A stretch of 30,387 bases of DNA from RGIG5612 sp045546255 (GTDB taxonomy: Bacteria; Bacillota; Clostridia; Lachnospirales; Lachnospiraceae). Position numbers and translations under genes: made by a program. The notes beneath the pieces are model-generated. The model searched no databases. It was not told where the DNA came from and saw only the letters and a program-made list of their open reading frames with translations. This document shows, in pieces, positions 7,117-14,523 of the stretch. Location: positions 1-30,387 of the forward strand of contig JAZQCK010000074.1 in NCBI GenBank assembly GCA_045546255.1. The letters run 5' to 3'. Within the stretch, counting starts at the first letter, position 1. Each line of letters starts with the position of its first letter.

Positions 7117-7713
7117 TTAGAGTAACTTCAGAAAGGCATTGATCATGCGGGCGGTCAGGCCCCAGATCACATGACCTTCATACTGGAAAAATAATTCTTC
7201 TGTGTGCATCAGGCGCCATTTATAATTGCGGCCGCCCTGAATCAAATGATAGGGGAAGTCCTCATCTGGTTGTGCAACAGCATCCACCATATAACGATCC
7301 GGTTCTGCCTCTTTAAAGAATTGGAGGGGAACCCGAAAGACTTCTGCGACCTCTCTCTCACTGAAGGTATTATGATAATCGTGAATAATTCCGACATAGG
7401 GATAGATCATCGTGTTTCGGACGTGCATGATATCAGACGGACCGATGATCTCGACCTGTTCAGGCTTTATCAGCAGCTCTTCGCAGGTTTCGCGGATTGC
7501 AGCTTCTTCATAGCTTTCGCCTTCCTCCACAGCGCCTCCCGGAAGACAGACATCTCCCGGCTGATCCGGAATCTTTGTGGAGCGCACTTCAAACAGGATG
7601 TCATAATCGTCTCCGTTTTCAATCAGCGATATGCATACGGCTGCCTTGAAAAACTGATCTTCGCCGATCAGTTTTGGCTGATAGGATTTAAACTGTTCTA
7701 ACTTCGTTTTCAT
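7117..7713 (-). CDS. NUDIX hydrolase, CoA pyrophosphatase-like
   Basis: About 198 residues with a complete Nudix box from about residue 59, starting GGAVEEGESY and containing the catalytic REtcEE helix. The preceding ILFEVRSTKIPDQPGDVCLPGG resembles the region before the Nudix box in CoA pyrophosphatases (NudL/NUDT7-8 type), which cut CoA or acyl-CoA to phosphopantetheine derivatives and 3',5'-ADP. The chosen ATG (7711-7713) overlaps the TGA of the upstream membrane gene as ATGA and has GAGGAAAG before it; a more upstream in-frame ATG at 7728 is less likely. It is the last gene of the pucR-ltrA-nudix operon. CoA specificity is inferred from motif resemblance only. Confidence 0.85.
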   Translation of the reverse strand: MKTKLEQFKSYQPKLIGEDQFFKAAVCISLIENGDDYDILFEVRSTKIPDQPGDVCLPGGAVEEGESYEEAAIRETCEELLIKPEQVEIIGPSDIMHVRNTMIYPYVGIIHDYHNTFSEREVAEVFRVPLQFFKEAEPDRYMVDAVAQPDEDFPYHLIQGGRNYKWRLMHTEELFFQYEGHVIWGLTARMINAFLKLL

Positions 7714-8840
7714 TTGCTTTCCTCGCATGACTTTTTATGATTCAATACCAAAAGTAAATAGATGCCGTAAATAAATAATACGGAAGCAGCGATGCTGATA
7801 TATGGATTGTTGTAGAAAAAGAACATTATGACCACAAAGAGCACAGCTGCCAGAATTAATAGAATCAGAGTTTTCTTGTGTAGACGCTCGCATTCTTTTG
7901 AAAAGTATCCCAAAAGCAGCAGGAAAACAAAGTAGAGCAGGAAGGATCCGACGAGCATAATATTTTTCGGAATTGTATTTACGTCTGCCTCCCGCATATA
8001 AACCAGTGCTGCGGTGATATTGCAAAGTGCCACAAGCAAAACGACGTGCAGGAGCATATAGGCGGAACCGGTTGTGATCAGCTGACGGTCGATGATGTGA
8101 TTATACAGATAGCCGTAACTTAAGAAGAGCCCTGCGACGATCAAAAGTGCCATCAGTGAAAAATAGAAGGTGCTGAAATTAAAGGGACCATCAAAGTAGA
8201 CGGCGATGCTGATGATCATCTCGCCGAAGGTAAAGACAACGAAGAGCATGACACGTTCCGTCAGGTGTTCAAAGTTGACCGGCAGGACAGCATCCACATT
8301 CCGGGTGAGCAGAATAAAGACGAAGCCCGCAATAATGGAGATCCACGAAAGCGGGAAATGCAGCAGGTTATAAAACGGGATCGAGACCAGAATGATGGCT
8401 GCCTGTATGCAAAGGAGCAGGATGTGGCGCTTTAGGAAGGGGAGTTCCCAGGGCTTTTCGCACCTGGCCCTTTTCATCTGGAAAAAGTACTGGACCGCCA
8501 GGTTGATCAGGATCAAAGCCCACGCTACGTTGTAGCGGGTATAGTAATCCGCCCAGTCAACGCGGGTTCCGTTTGCCATATAGTAGATCAGGTACATATT
8601 GATGAAGAGACCGAACGTGTTGTGATAGGAATTGTCACCGTATCTGTTAATGTACAGCGTACTGAAGTACCAGACCTGTAAAATGACAAGGATTCCAAGA
8701 AGGTAGTTCAGAAACATTCCGAAAGTGAAGAAACCGCCTTCCACATGATGAAGGATCTCGTTGTTCCGTCCGATAAAATAGACGAAAACCAGATCATAGA
8801 TCAGTTCTATATATTCGACTTTCTTTTCTTCTAACTGCAT
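7710..8840 (-). CDS. LtrA-family multi-pass membrane protein
   Basis: A 376-residue protein with roughly ten or eleven hydrophobic segments. Near the N-terminus it has the LtrA-type motif EKKVEYIELIYDLVFVYF, and it contains the FEHLTERVMLFVVFTFGEMI segment typical of low temperature requirement A proteins. The biochemical role of this family is not established. The start at 8840 follows CAGGAG; the open frame continues upstream to 8897 and would overlap pucR, so the shorter form is preferred. It begins 37 bases after pucR and ends in an ATGA overlap with the nudix gene, so the three are probably one transcript. Confidence 0.88.
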   Translation of the reverse strand: MQLEEKKVEYIELIYDLVFVYFIGRNNEILHHVEGGFFTFGMFLNYLLGILVILQVWYFSTLYINRYGDNSYHNTFGLFINMYLIYYMANGTRVDWADYYTRYNVAWALILINLAVQYFFQMKRARCEKPWELPFLKRHILLLCIQAAIILVSIPFYNLLHFPLSWISIIAGFVFILLTRNVDAVLPVNFEHLTERVMLFVVFTFGEMIISIAVYFDGPFNFSTFYFSLMALLIVAGLFLSYGYLYNHIIDRQLITTGSAYMLLHVVLLVALCNITAALVYMREADVNTIPKNIMLVGSFLLYFVFLLLLGYFSKECERLHKKTLILLILAAVLFVVIMFFFYNNPYISIAASVLFIYGIYLLLVLNHKKSCEESK

Positions 8841-8877
8841 AGGTTTCTCCTGTTTGATGCTTTTAATCGTCTTTCTT

Positions 8878-10332
8878 TTATTGCATGCCGAAATCATCTT
8901 CCCGGATGAAATAGGACATTAAAATGTAAAGGCGAAGATTATCGTCGTTCAGGTCAATGTCCAGCAATTCCTGAATCCGGTTGATGCGGTAGATCAGTGA
9001 GTTTCTGTGAATGTGCAGATATTCTGCAGTGCGCGTCTGATCGCAGTTCATAAGCAGATAGGCGCCTAAAGTGTGGTAGTAGTCCGTCCCTTTCTTTTCG
9101 TCGTGAGCGGATAAGATATCAAGTGCCTGGTGAGAAATATCAGTTCTCAGATTTTTTCGCAGTAAGGATTTGATATAGGCTGCAGCATGGTCTTCGCAAG
9201 TATAGACCTTTCCGGGCTCACCGCCACCGAACTGCAGGGCAATATTTGCCTGCTCGTAATAGTTCAAAAGATTCTGGGCATCCCGAAAAGGATAGCTTAG
9301 GCCGATGCTGGCACGATAGCGGACCGCAAAATCAGATAATTCATCCATCAGCCGTCTGGCGGAGTTATCTTTTCTTGGATAAGAATGGTTGATGATCATT
9401 AACAATTCATCCTGAAAACGGAATACATAGCTTCCTGCAAAGGTGGAGGGAATCGTGCGGAGCAGATAAGAACGGTTAAACAAGTTCTCTTCGCTGAAAT
9501 CAATTTTCGCAAGCTGCATCTCAGGAGCGCCTGCCCAGCCAATGCCGTTGATCCTGGATAAGATCCGATCCTCATCGGTTTCCTTGCCTTCTAAGATATC
9601 GGAAAAAACACCGGCCTGATTGGAAAGGCGGAGAGAATCTTTGTTGATCCGGAACCAAAATTCCAAAAGACGGCAGAAGGATTCCGTTAATTGATTTAAT
9701 GCCTCCGGGTTCGCTTCATTTTCAATATCCAATACGACCAGCCAGCCGATCACGACATCGCCGTCAAAGAAGTTTCTGACAAGGTCCAGCTCATCATCTC
9801 GAGGACCGGGGAAGGGGAGACGGTCATGAACGTGTTCCTGAAGAACCTGATTGATATAAGTGATCGTATCATCGGAAAGTCGTCCGCCGGGAAGACGGTA
9901 TGAGCGGTCTTTGTTGTCCATCCGCACTTCGCCTAGCATAAAATGGCTGGCATCTGTCAGGACCAGGCCGTAACCGAGCATATGCATCGTTGCTTCCAGG
10001 ATACTGTTAACGGAAGCGTTTTCTTCGATCAGCCGCATGATCTGCATTTCCCACTCGTTGTAGAACTCGAGCATTTCCTGCATTTCGTTAAAGACTTCAT
10101 AGATATCATCTGTGTTCAGCAGGATAATATCTCCACTATTTGCACAAATAACGCCGCGGCGGTCCGTCTCGATGAAATCCTTGTTGTGACCGATATATAG
10201 GAATTCTTTTTTTAAAGGAGCATCGTCGGTGAAGTAACGGACACCGATGATCTCCTGATCTCCCTTTAAAATATGGGCTTCCGGCGAATATTTGCCGAGC
10301 CATTTTTTAACGATGTGCATACTGACTTTCAT
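8878..10332 (-). CDS. PucR/CdaR-family transcriptional regulator
   Basis: A 484-residue regulator. The N-terminal half is a sensory region of about 240 residues without a clear known domain. It is followed by a degenerate GGDEF-like CdaR region (about 260-400, with ASIGLSYPFRDAQNLLNYYEQANIALQF) and a C-terminal PucR helix-turn-helix: the CDQTRTAEYLHIHRNSLIYR stretch followed by INRIQELLDIDL. Relatives activate purine, sugar-acid or amino-acid catabolic genes in response to small ligands. It is transcribed divergently from the Uro-D-like gene, which is the natural target, and a palindrome overlaps its own predicted -35 box, suggesting autoregulation. The start has only a weak ribosome site; M5 is an alternative. 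The ligand is unknown. Confidence 0.88.
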   Translation of the reverse strand: MKVSMHIVKKWLGKYSPEAHILKGDQEIIGVRYFTDDAPLKKEFLYIGHNKDFIETDRRGVICANSGDIILLNTDDIYEVFNEMQEMLEFYNEWEMQIMRLIEENASVNSILEATMHMLGYGLVLTDASHFMLGEVRMDNKDRSYRLPGGRLSDDTITYINQVLQEHVHDRLPFPGPRDDELDLVRNFFDGDVVIGWLVVLDIENEANPEALNQLTESFCRLLEFWFRINKDSLRLSNQAGVFSDILEGKETDEDRILSRINGIGWAGAPEMQLAKIDFSEENLFNRSYLLRTIPSTFAGSYVFRFQDELLMIINHSYPRKDNSARRLMDELSDFAVRYRASIGLSYPFRDAQNLLNYYEQANIALQFGGGEPGKVYTCEDHAAAYIKSLLRKNLRTDISHQALDILSAHDEKKGTDYYHTLGAYLLMNCDQTRTAEYLHIHRNSLIYRINRIQELLDIDLNDDNLRLYILMSYFIREDDFGMQ

Positions 10333-10385
10333 TGATCTGGACTTTCTGATACATGTAGTTTTACAAGGAAAACCTTATCGCTATG

Positions 10386-10413
10386 ATTGTATCACATTGT
10401 GCGAATTGCACAA
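10386..10413 (-). promoter_or_regulatory. Predicted pucR promoter
   Basis: On the minus strand, TTGTGC (10408-10413) and TACAAT (10386-10391) are separated by 16 bases, close to the sigma-A consensus. The -35 hexamer is one arm of the inverted repeat at 10397-10413, so a protein bound there would occlude the promoter. Confidence 0.5.
10397..10413. promoter_or_regulatory. Palindromic operator candidate, pucR/Uro-D intergenic region
   Basis: TTGTGC-N5-GCACAA is a perfect 6-base inverted repeat. It overlaps the predicted pucR -35 box, and its centre lies about 87 bases upstream of the predicted start of the divergent Uro-D-like transcript. This position suits repression of pucR combined with activation of the Uro-D-like gene. 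Confidence 0.5.
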
Positions 10414-10429
10414 AGTAAAACTTTTGAAA

Positions 10430-10451
10430 GATTTGAATTTTTTCACAAATC
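10430..10451. repeat. Second inverted repeat in the pucR/Uro-D intergenic region
   Basis: GATTTG-N10-CAAATC, perfect 6-base arms, lies just upstream of the predicted -35 box of the Uro-D-like gene. It differs in sequence from the first palindrome. It may be a second binding site or chance in AT-rich DNA. Confidence 0.25.
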
Positions 10452-10458
10452 GCCTATG

Positions 10459-10485
10459 TTGGACGAGAACTGCCTTCTATATAAT
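10459..10485 (+). promoter_or_regulatory. Predicted promoter of the Uro-D-like gene
   Basis: A perfect TATAAT at 10480-10485 is preceded by TTGGAC at 10459-10464 with a short 15-base spacer. The suboptimal spacing would suit a promoter that needs an activator such as the divergent PucR-type protein. It implies a 5' leader of about 55 bases. Confidence 0.5.
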
Positions 10486-10547
10486 GCAGATAGATTCAGG
10501 TTTATTATGCAAATGATATATTTATTTAACAGGAGAAAGGGGAAAAT

Positions 10548-11831
10548 ATGAGCGAGCAGAACATGAACAACCAGGGCGGAGCACCGGAAGGCGGATTTCA
10601 GCCATCACCGGAACTGATCCAGAGGGCAATGCGTGTCGGAAAAGCAACTGCGCTTCAGGAGCCGGACCGCGTCCCGTTTATGCCGAGCATGAACAATTTC
10701 TACGTTTATCACTATAATAAGATCACAGTAAAAGACTGGATGGAAGACTGCACGACGATCATCCCGTCTATGGAACAGTATCTGAAGGATTATGATCCGG
10801 ATCTTGTCTGGACACCGGTCATGTTCCCTTCCAAAGCAATGGAGACGATCGGAAGCAACCAGTGCCGTTGGCCGGGAGAATATTGGAATCTTCCGGATAA
10901 CACTGCTTATCAGTATGTGGATAAGAGCTTTTTAGGCGATGATGACTGGGACGAGTTCTTTAAGGATCCGACCCTCTATATTATCCGTAAAGTGCTTCCA
11001 CAGAAATATAAAAGTCTTGGAGCACTTGGCATGATCAATCCATATGCCATCTGTGGACATGCAGTTTTAAGCTTTATGCCGTTTGGCCTTCCGCCGGTAC
11101 AGGGTGCGCTGAACTCGATCCTCGCAACCGGTGCAGAAGTCGGAAAATATATGGAAGGCGGAGTCGCAGCAGAAATGTTCTGCGTGCAGAACGGATATCC
11201 AACCTTCGGAAGCAGCGTCCTTTGCTGTCCGTTCGATGATTTCGCAGATAATGTCCGTGGCCTTATGGAACTTTGTATGGATATTACGACAGATCCGGAG
11301 CTGGTTGATGAAGCACTTGATCGTTGGGGCGATGTAACGATTCCTGCAGCGATCCAGACTGCAAAGATGGCACATCAGAACTATGTGTTCATTCCGCTTC
11401 ACTGCGGCGTTGATAACTTTATGTCAGTTGATAATTATGAAAAGCATTACTGGCCGTCTCTTAAGAGATGCATTGATGCTTTGGTGGCAGCAGACCTCAC
11501 ACCGGTCGTCTTCTGCGAGGGCAAATATCACACTCGTCTGGATATCATCAAGAACGTTCAGCCGGGCAAAGTGATCTACTGCTTCGAGGATGTCGATATG
11601 GTAGAAGCAAAGAAGAAACTCGGAGATACTGCCTGCATCGCAATGGGCATGAAGACCAGCACTCTGATGCACAAAACTCCGCAGGACGTCGAAGATGAAG
11701 TCAAAGCGTCCATGGACATCTTAGCTCCGGGCGGCGGATATATTATGACAAATACGGTTGCCTTGGATTTTGCATCTCCTGAGAACATGCACGCATGGAG
11801 AAACGCAGTTGACAAATATGGAAAATATTGA
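10548..11831 (+). CDS. Uroporphyrinogen decarboxylase (Uro-D) superfamily protein, non-haem type
   Basis: A 427-residue TIM-barrel protein of the Uro-D/MtaA/CmuA superfamily. The C-terminal half carries PLHCGVDNFMS (283-293), YWPSLKRCIDAL, FCEGKYHTRL (322-331) and the VDMVEAKKKLGD region, the pattern of uncharacterised anaerobic Uro-D-like proteins. The His-x-Cys zinc motif of methylcobamide methyltransferases is not present in its usual form; His285 and Cys286 are adjacent. No haem pathway genes are nearby, so haem synthesis is unlikely. It has a clear ribosome site (AAAGGGG) and its own promoter opposite pucR, and it is followed by a terminator, so it is a single-gene transcript. Corrinoid-linked methyl transfer or an unrelated lyase reaction are both possible; I assign neither. 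Confidence 0.85.
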   Translation: MSEQNMNNQGGAPEGGFQPSPELIQRAMRVGKATALQEPDRVPFMPSMNNFYVYHYNKITVKDWMEDCTTIIPSMEQYLKDYDPDLVWTPVMFPSKAMETIGSNQCRWPGEYWNLPDNTAYQYVDKSFLGDDDWDEFFKDPTLYIIRKVLPQKYKSLGALGMINPYAICGHAVLSFMPFGLPPVQGALNSILATGAEVGKYMEGGVAAEMFCVQNGYPTFGSSVLCCPFDDFADNVRGLMELCMDITTDPELVDEALDRWGDVTIPAAIQTAKMAHQNYVFIPLHCGVDNFMSVDNYEKHYWPSLKRCIDALVAADLTPVVFCEGKYHTRLDIIKNVQPGKVIYCFEDVDMVEAKKKLGDTACIAMGMKTSTLMHKTPQDVEDEVKASMDILAPGGGYIMTNTVALDFASPENMHAWRNAVDKYGKY

Positions 11832-11863
11832 TCACTAATTCAACAAATTTTGTTCCCCTCAAA

Positions 11864-11894
11864 GAGCCGTCCGGATTTATCGGACGGCTCCTTT
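11864..11894 (+). terminator. Terminator hairpin after the Uro-D-like gene
   Basis: A perfect 10-base GC-rich stem GAGCCGTCCG/CGGACGGCTC with a 7-base loop is followed by CTTT. The T-run is short but the stem is strong; it lies 32 bases after the stop codon. Confidence 0.8.
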
Positions 11895-11985
11895 ACCAGG
11901 AGTGAGTATGAGCTTGAAGAACTTGAATGATAGGGCCGTTTATGATATTTTTATAAAAGAATTTTAAGGAAGGTTTAGGACTGTT

Positions 11986-12357
11986 ATGGCTATACAAGAA
12001 TCCGGTGAGATGTATTTAGAGACGATCTTGTTATTGTCACAGAAAAAAGAAAATGTGCACTCTATTGATGTTGCAAAAGAACTCGGTTATTCCAAACCGT
12101 CTGTCAGCCGTGCCATGGGTCTCTTAAAAGAGAGCGGCTTTATCACAGTGGCAGATAATGGGGAGATCACGCTTACCAAAGAGGGTAAGAAAAAGGCGGA
12201 GGCTGTCTATGAACGACACACGGTGATCTCGGAATTGCTGATCGGGATCGGTGTAAAAAAAGAGACGGCGATCGAAGATGCCTGCAAGGCAGAGCATTAT
12301 ATCAGTGATGAGACCTTTAAGAAACTCAAGAAACTCTATCTGCAGCAGAAGAAATGA
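11986..12357 (+). CDS. DtxR-family metal-dependent regulator, short form
   Basis: A 123-residue protein with an N-terminal winged helix (SIDVAKELGYSKPSVSRAMG, 26-45) and the DtxR dimerisation helices. It has no C-terminal SH3/FeoA-like domain, so it has the MntR-like short architecture. The metal site reads like DtxR rather than MntR: Met9, Cys100, Glu103 and His104 match DtxR Met10, Cys102, Glu105 and His106, and His78/Glu83 match its ancillary site. MntR has Asp and Glu where this protein has Met9 and Cys100. An Fe(II)-responsive repressor is therefore the better guess, though no iron transporter lies in the window. It is a single gene with a terminator 22 bases downstream. Confidence 0.85.
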   Translation: MAIQESGEMYLETILLLSQKKENVHSIDVAKELGYSKPSVSRAMGLLKESGFITVADNGEITLTKEGKKKAEAVYERHTVISELLIGIGVKKETAIEDACKAEHYISDETFKKLKKLYLQQKK

Positions 12358-12379
12358 TCTGTTATGGTAACGATTGAAT

Positions 12380-12405
12380 GGGAGAGCAATGGCTCTCCCT
12401 TTTTT
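12380..12405 (+). terminator. Rho-independent terminator after the DtxR-like gene
   Basis: An 8-base stem GGGAGAGC/GCTCTCCC with a 4-base loop is followed by six T residues. The end of the T-run overlaps the first TTTAAG repeat of the next control region. Confidence 0.92.
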
Positions 12406-12439
12406 AAGTATGTTTAAGGTAGAGAAAGTATGCTAATAT
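12403..12439 (+). promoter_or_regulatory. TTTAAG direct repeat and -10 box before the two-component operon
   Basis: TTTAAG occurs at 12403-12408 and 12413-12418, one helical turn apart (10 bases), and a TAATAT -10 box lies at 12434-12439. The second repeat falls where a -35 box should be. Tandem half-sites at this place are typical of autoregulation by OmpR-family response regulators; a related TTTAAG-N5-TTTAAG arrangement is used by CiaR of streptococci. The factor is inferred to be the response regulator encoded just downstream. Confidence 0.45.
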
Positions 12440-12478
12440 AGAACGAGCGAATCAACAATCTATGGAAGGCGGAAAGAG

Positions 12479-13150
12479 ATGAAACTACTGTTTGCAGAAG
12501 ATGAAAAATCCTTATCCAAAGCGGTAAGTGCAATATTGGAAAAGAATAATTATGTGGTGGATGCCGTTTATGACGGACAGGATGCTCTGGACTATATTGA
12601 GACCGGAGACTATGACGCTGCTATTTTAGATATCATGATGCCGAAGATGGACGGCATCACCGTGCTGAAAAAAATCCGTGCAGAGGGAATTCAAATTCCC
12701 GTGATCATGCTGACAGCCAAATCGGAAATCGATGATAAAGTCTTAGGGCTTGACAGCGGTGCAAATGATTATCTGACGAAGCCGTTTGACACAAAAGAAC
12801 TCCTGGCAAGACTGCGTGCGATCACGAGACCGGTCCATCAGACAGACTCCACAATGAGCTTTGGGAATTTGAAACTGGATCGTGCGACCTTTGAACTTTC
12901 CACCGATTCCGGAAGCCTTCGCCTTGCCGGAAAAGAATTCCAGATGATGGAAATGCTGCTTTCCGGAAAAGGACAGCTGGTTTCCACGGATCGTTTTTTA
13001 GAGCATATCTGGGGATATGAGACGGAAGTGGAAATGAATGTAGTCTGGGTCTATATCTCTTATCTTCGTAAAAAGCTGGAGAAGCTGAAAGCGAACGTCA
13101 AGATCAAAGCATCCCGTAATCTGGGATATTATTTAGAGGAAGAAAAATGA
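12479..13150 (+). CDS. OmpR/PhoB-family response regulator
   Basis: A 223-residue protein with an N-terminal receiver domain (phospho-acceptor Asp51 in LDIMMPKMDG, acidic pocket in FAEDEK, Thr79 and Lys101 in the LTA and TKPFD motifs) and a C-terminal winged-helix DNA-binding domain (about 125-220, ending RKKLEKLKAN then IKASRNLGYYLE). It controls transcription after phosphorylation by the kinase downstream, with which it shares an ATGA stop/start overlap. A ribosome site AAGGCGGAAAGAG precedes the ATG. The regulon is unknown; the co-transcribed TraX-like gene and the operon itself are the nearest candidates. Confidence 0.95.
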   Translation: MKLLFAEDEKSLSKAVSAILEKNNYVVDAVYDGQDALDYIETGDYDAAILDIMMPKMDGITVLKKIRAEGIQIPVIMLTAKSEIDDKVLGLDSGANDYLTKPFDTKELLARLRAITRPVHQTDSTMSFGNLKLDRATFELSTDSGSLRLAGKEFQMMEMLLSGKGQLVSTDRFLEHIWGYETEVEMNVVWVYISYLRKKLEKLKANVKIKASRNLGYYLEEEK

Positions 13151-14496
13151 TCAAAAGACTGCGGACAAAATTTATCATATTATCAATGGTCGCAGTTTTT
13201 GTACTGCTTGGAATTGTTGTAGCTGGAATGAACCTGGTCAACTATCGTGCGGTCCTCAGGGAATCGCGCGACACCTTAACATATCTAGCGAAAAATAAAG
13301 GCGCCTTCCCAGATATGATGAGACCGGATGGGATGCAGGAAGGATTTCCGGAAGATGTAAATAGCTGGCGCGCAGATGGAAATTCAATCGATGACGATGA
13401 CATGAGTTATGAAGCAGAGGATAATTTCGACGATGATGACTTTCGTCCGGGCGGTCCGCAGCTTCCTTCGGGAATGTCTCCGGAGACTCCTTATGAGGCC
13501 CGCTTTTTCTCGGTGCTCTTAACGGATGATGGAACGGTTCAGACAACTGATATCGACCGGATTGCGGCGGTTTCACAGGAAGAGGCTGCGGAGTTTGCGG
13601 CAGAAGTCATGGAAGGTGGGAAAAAAGAAGGTTTTATTGATGACTATCTTTATGTAAAAACAGACGAGGAAGATGGAGTCAGGATCACTTTCCTTGATTG
13701 CGGACGCAAGATGGATTCGTTCCGTACCTTCCTTATGATCAGTTTAATCGCTGCTGCGGTTGGATATGTCTTATTCTTCTTTGTGATCTTCTTTTATTCA
13801 AAACGCATCACGAAGCCGGTGGCGGAAAGCTATGAAAAACAAAAACGCTTCATTACAGATGCCGGACATGAGATTAAAACACCACTTGCGATCATCAAAG
13901 CAGACGCAGATGTTTTGGAAATGGATCATGAAAACAATGAATGGATTGAAGATATCCAGAAACAGACAGAGCGTCTGACTTCCCTTACAAATGATCTGGT
14001 TAGCCTGGCCCGGATGGAAGAAGGAAAGAGCATGGAGACGCAGAGCGAACTCGCTCTTTCAGAACTTATCGAAGAAGAAGCATCTGCATATCAGATGCTG
14101 GCACAGGCGGAAGGAAAAACGTTGACGTTTGATATCCAGCCGGCAGTTTTTATTAAGGGAAATGATAAATCCCTAAGACGCCTGATCAATATTTTGATGG
14201 ACAATGCGATGAAGTATTCGCCGGAAAATACAGAGGTGCGATTGACTTTAAAGCGGAGCGGAAAGCAGGTTCATCTTTCTGTCTGGAATCAAACGAAGGA
14301 AACTGTCGAAAAAGAAAAGCTGGATCTTCTTTTCGATCGCTTTTATCGACTGGACTCCTCTCGCAATTCCGAGACCGGAGGACATGGAATTGGACTTTCC
14401 ATGGCAAAGGCCATCGCAGAATCCCATGGCGGAAAAATAACGGCATCTTCAGATGATGGACAGTCACTGCGCTTTCATGTGCTGTTGACATCATAG
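13147..14496 (+). CDS. Membrane sensor histidine kinase with acidic extracytoplasmic domain
   Basis: A 449-residue kinase with membrane helices at about 9-31 and 194-217 enclosing an extracytoplasmic region of about 160 residues. The H box is ITDAGHEIKTPLAII with phospho-His241, the N box is NILMDNAMKYSPEN (Asn353 region) and the G box is ETGGHGIGLSMAKA. No full HAMP domain is visible; only about 20 residues join TM2 to the H box. The extracytoplasmic part carries two aspartate clusters, near 82-86 and 94-98, which might bind cations or cationic peptides, as acidic patches do in PhoQ. It is coupled to the response regulator by a 4-base overlap. The signal is unknown. Confidence 0.93.
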   Translation: MIKRLRTKFIILSMVAVFVLLGIVVAGMNLVNYRAVLRESRDTLTYLAKNKGAFPDMMRPDGMQEGFPEDVNSWRADGNSIDDDDMSYEAEDNFDDDDFRPGGPQLPSGMSPETPYEARFFSVLLTDDGTVQTTDIDRIAAVSQEEAAEFAAEVMEGGKKEGFIDDYLYVKTDEEDGVRITFLDCGRKMDSFRTFLMISLIAAAVGYVLFFFVIFFYSKRITKPVAESYEKQKRFITDAGHEIKTPLAIIKADADVLEMDHENNEWIEDIQKQTERLTSLTNDLVSLARMEEGKSMETQSELALSELIEEEASAYQMLAQAEGKTLTFDIQPAVFIKGNDKSLRRLINILMDNAMKYSPENTEVRLTLKRSGKQVHLSVWNQTKETVEKEKLDLLFDRFYRLDSSRNSETGGHGIGLSMAKAIAESHGGKITASSDDGQSLRFHVLLTS

Positions 14497-14523
14497 GATT
14501 TTCGATAAGGGGCGGAATGAGAA

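Noticed and set aside
10548..11831. Assignment as haem-pathway hemE
   Set aside because: The N-terminal and active-site pattern is that of anaerobic Uro-D-like proteins, and no porphyrin genes are nearby.
11908..11967. 19-codon frame with AGGAG before the DtxR-like gene
   Set aside because: Very short, no conserved features, and no link to the following ribosome site; could be chance in a leader.
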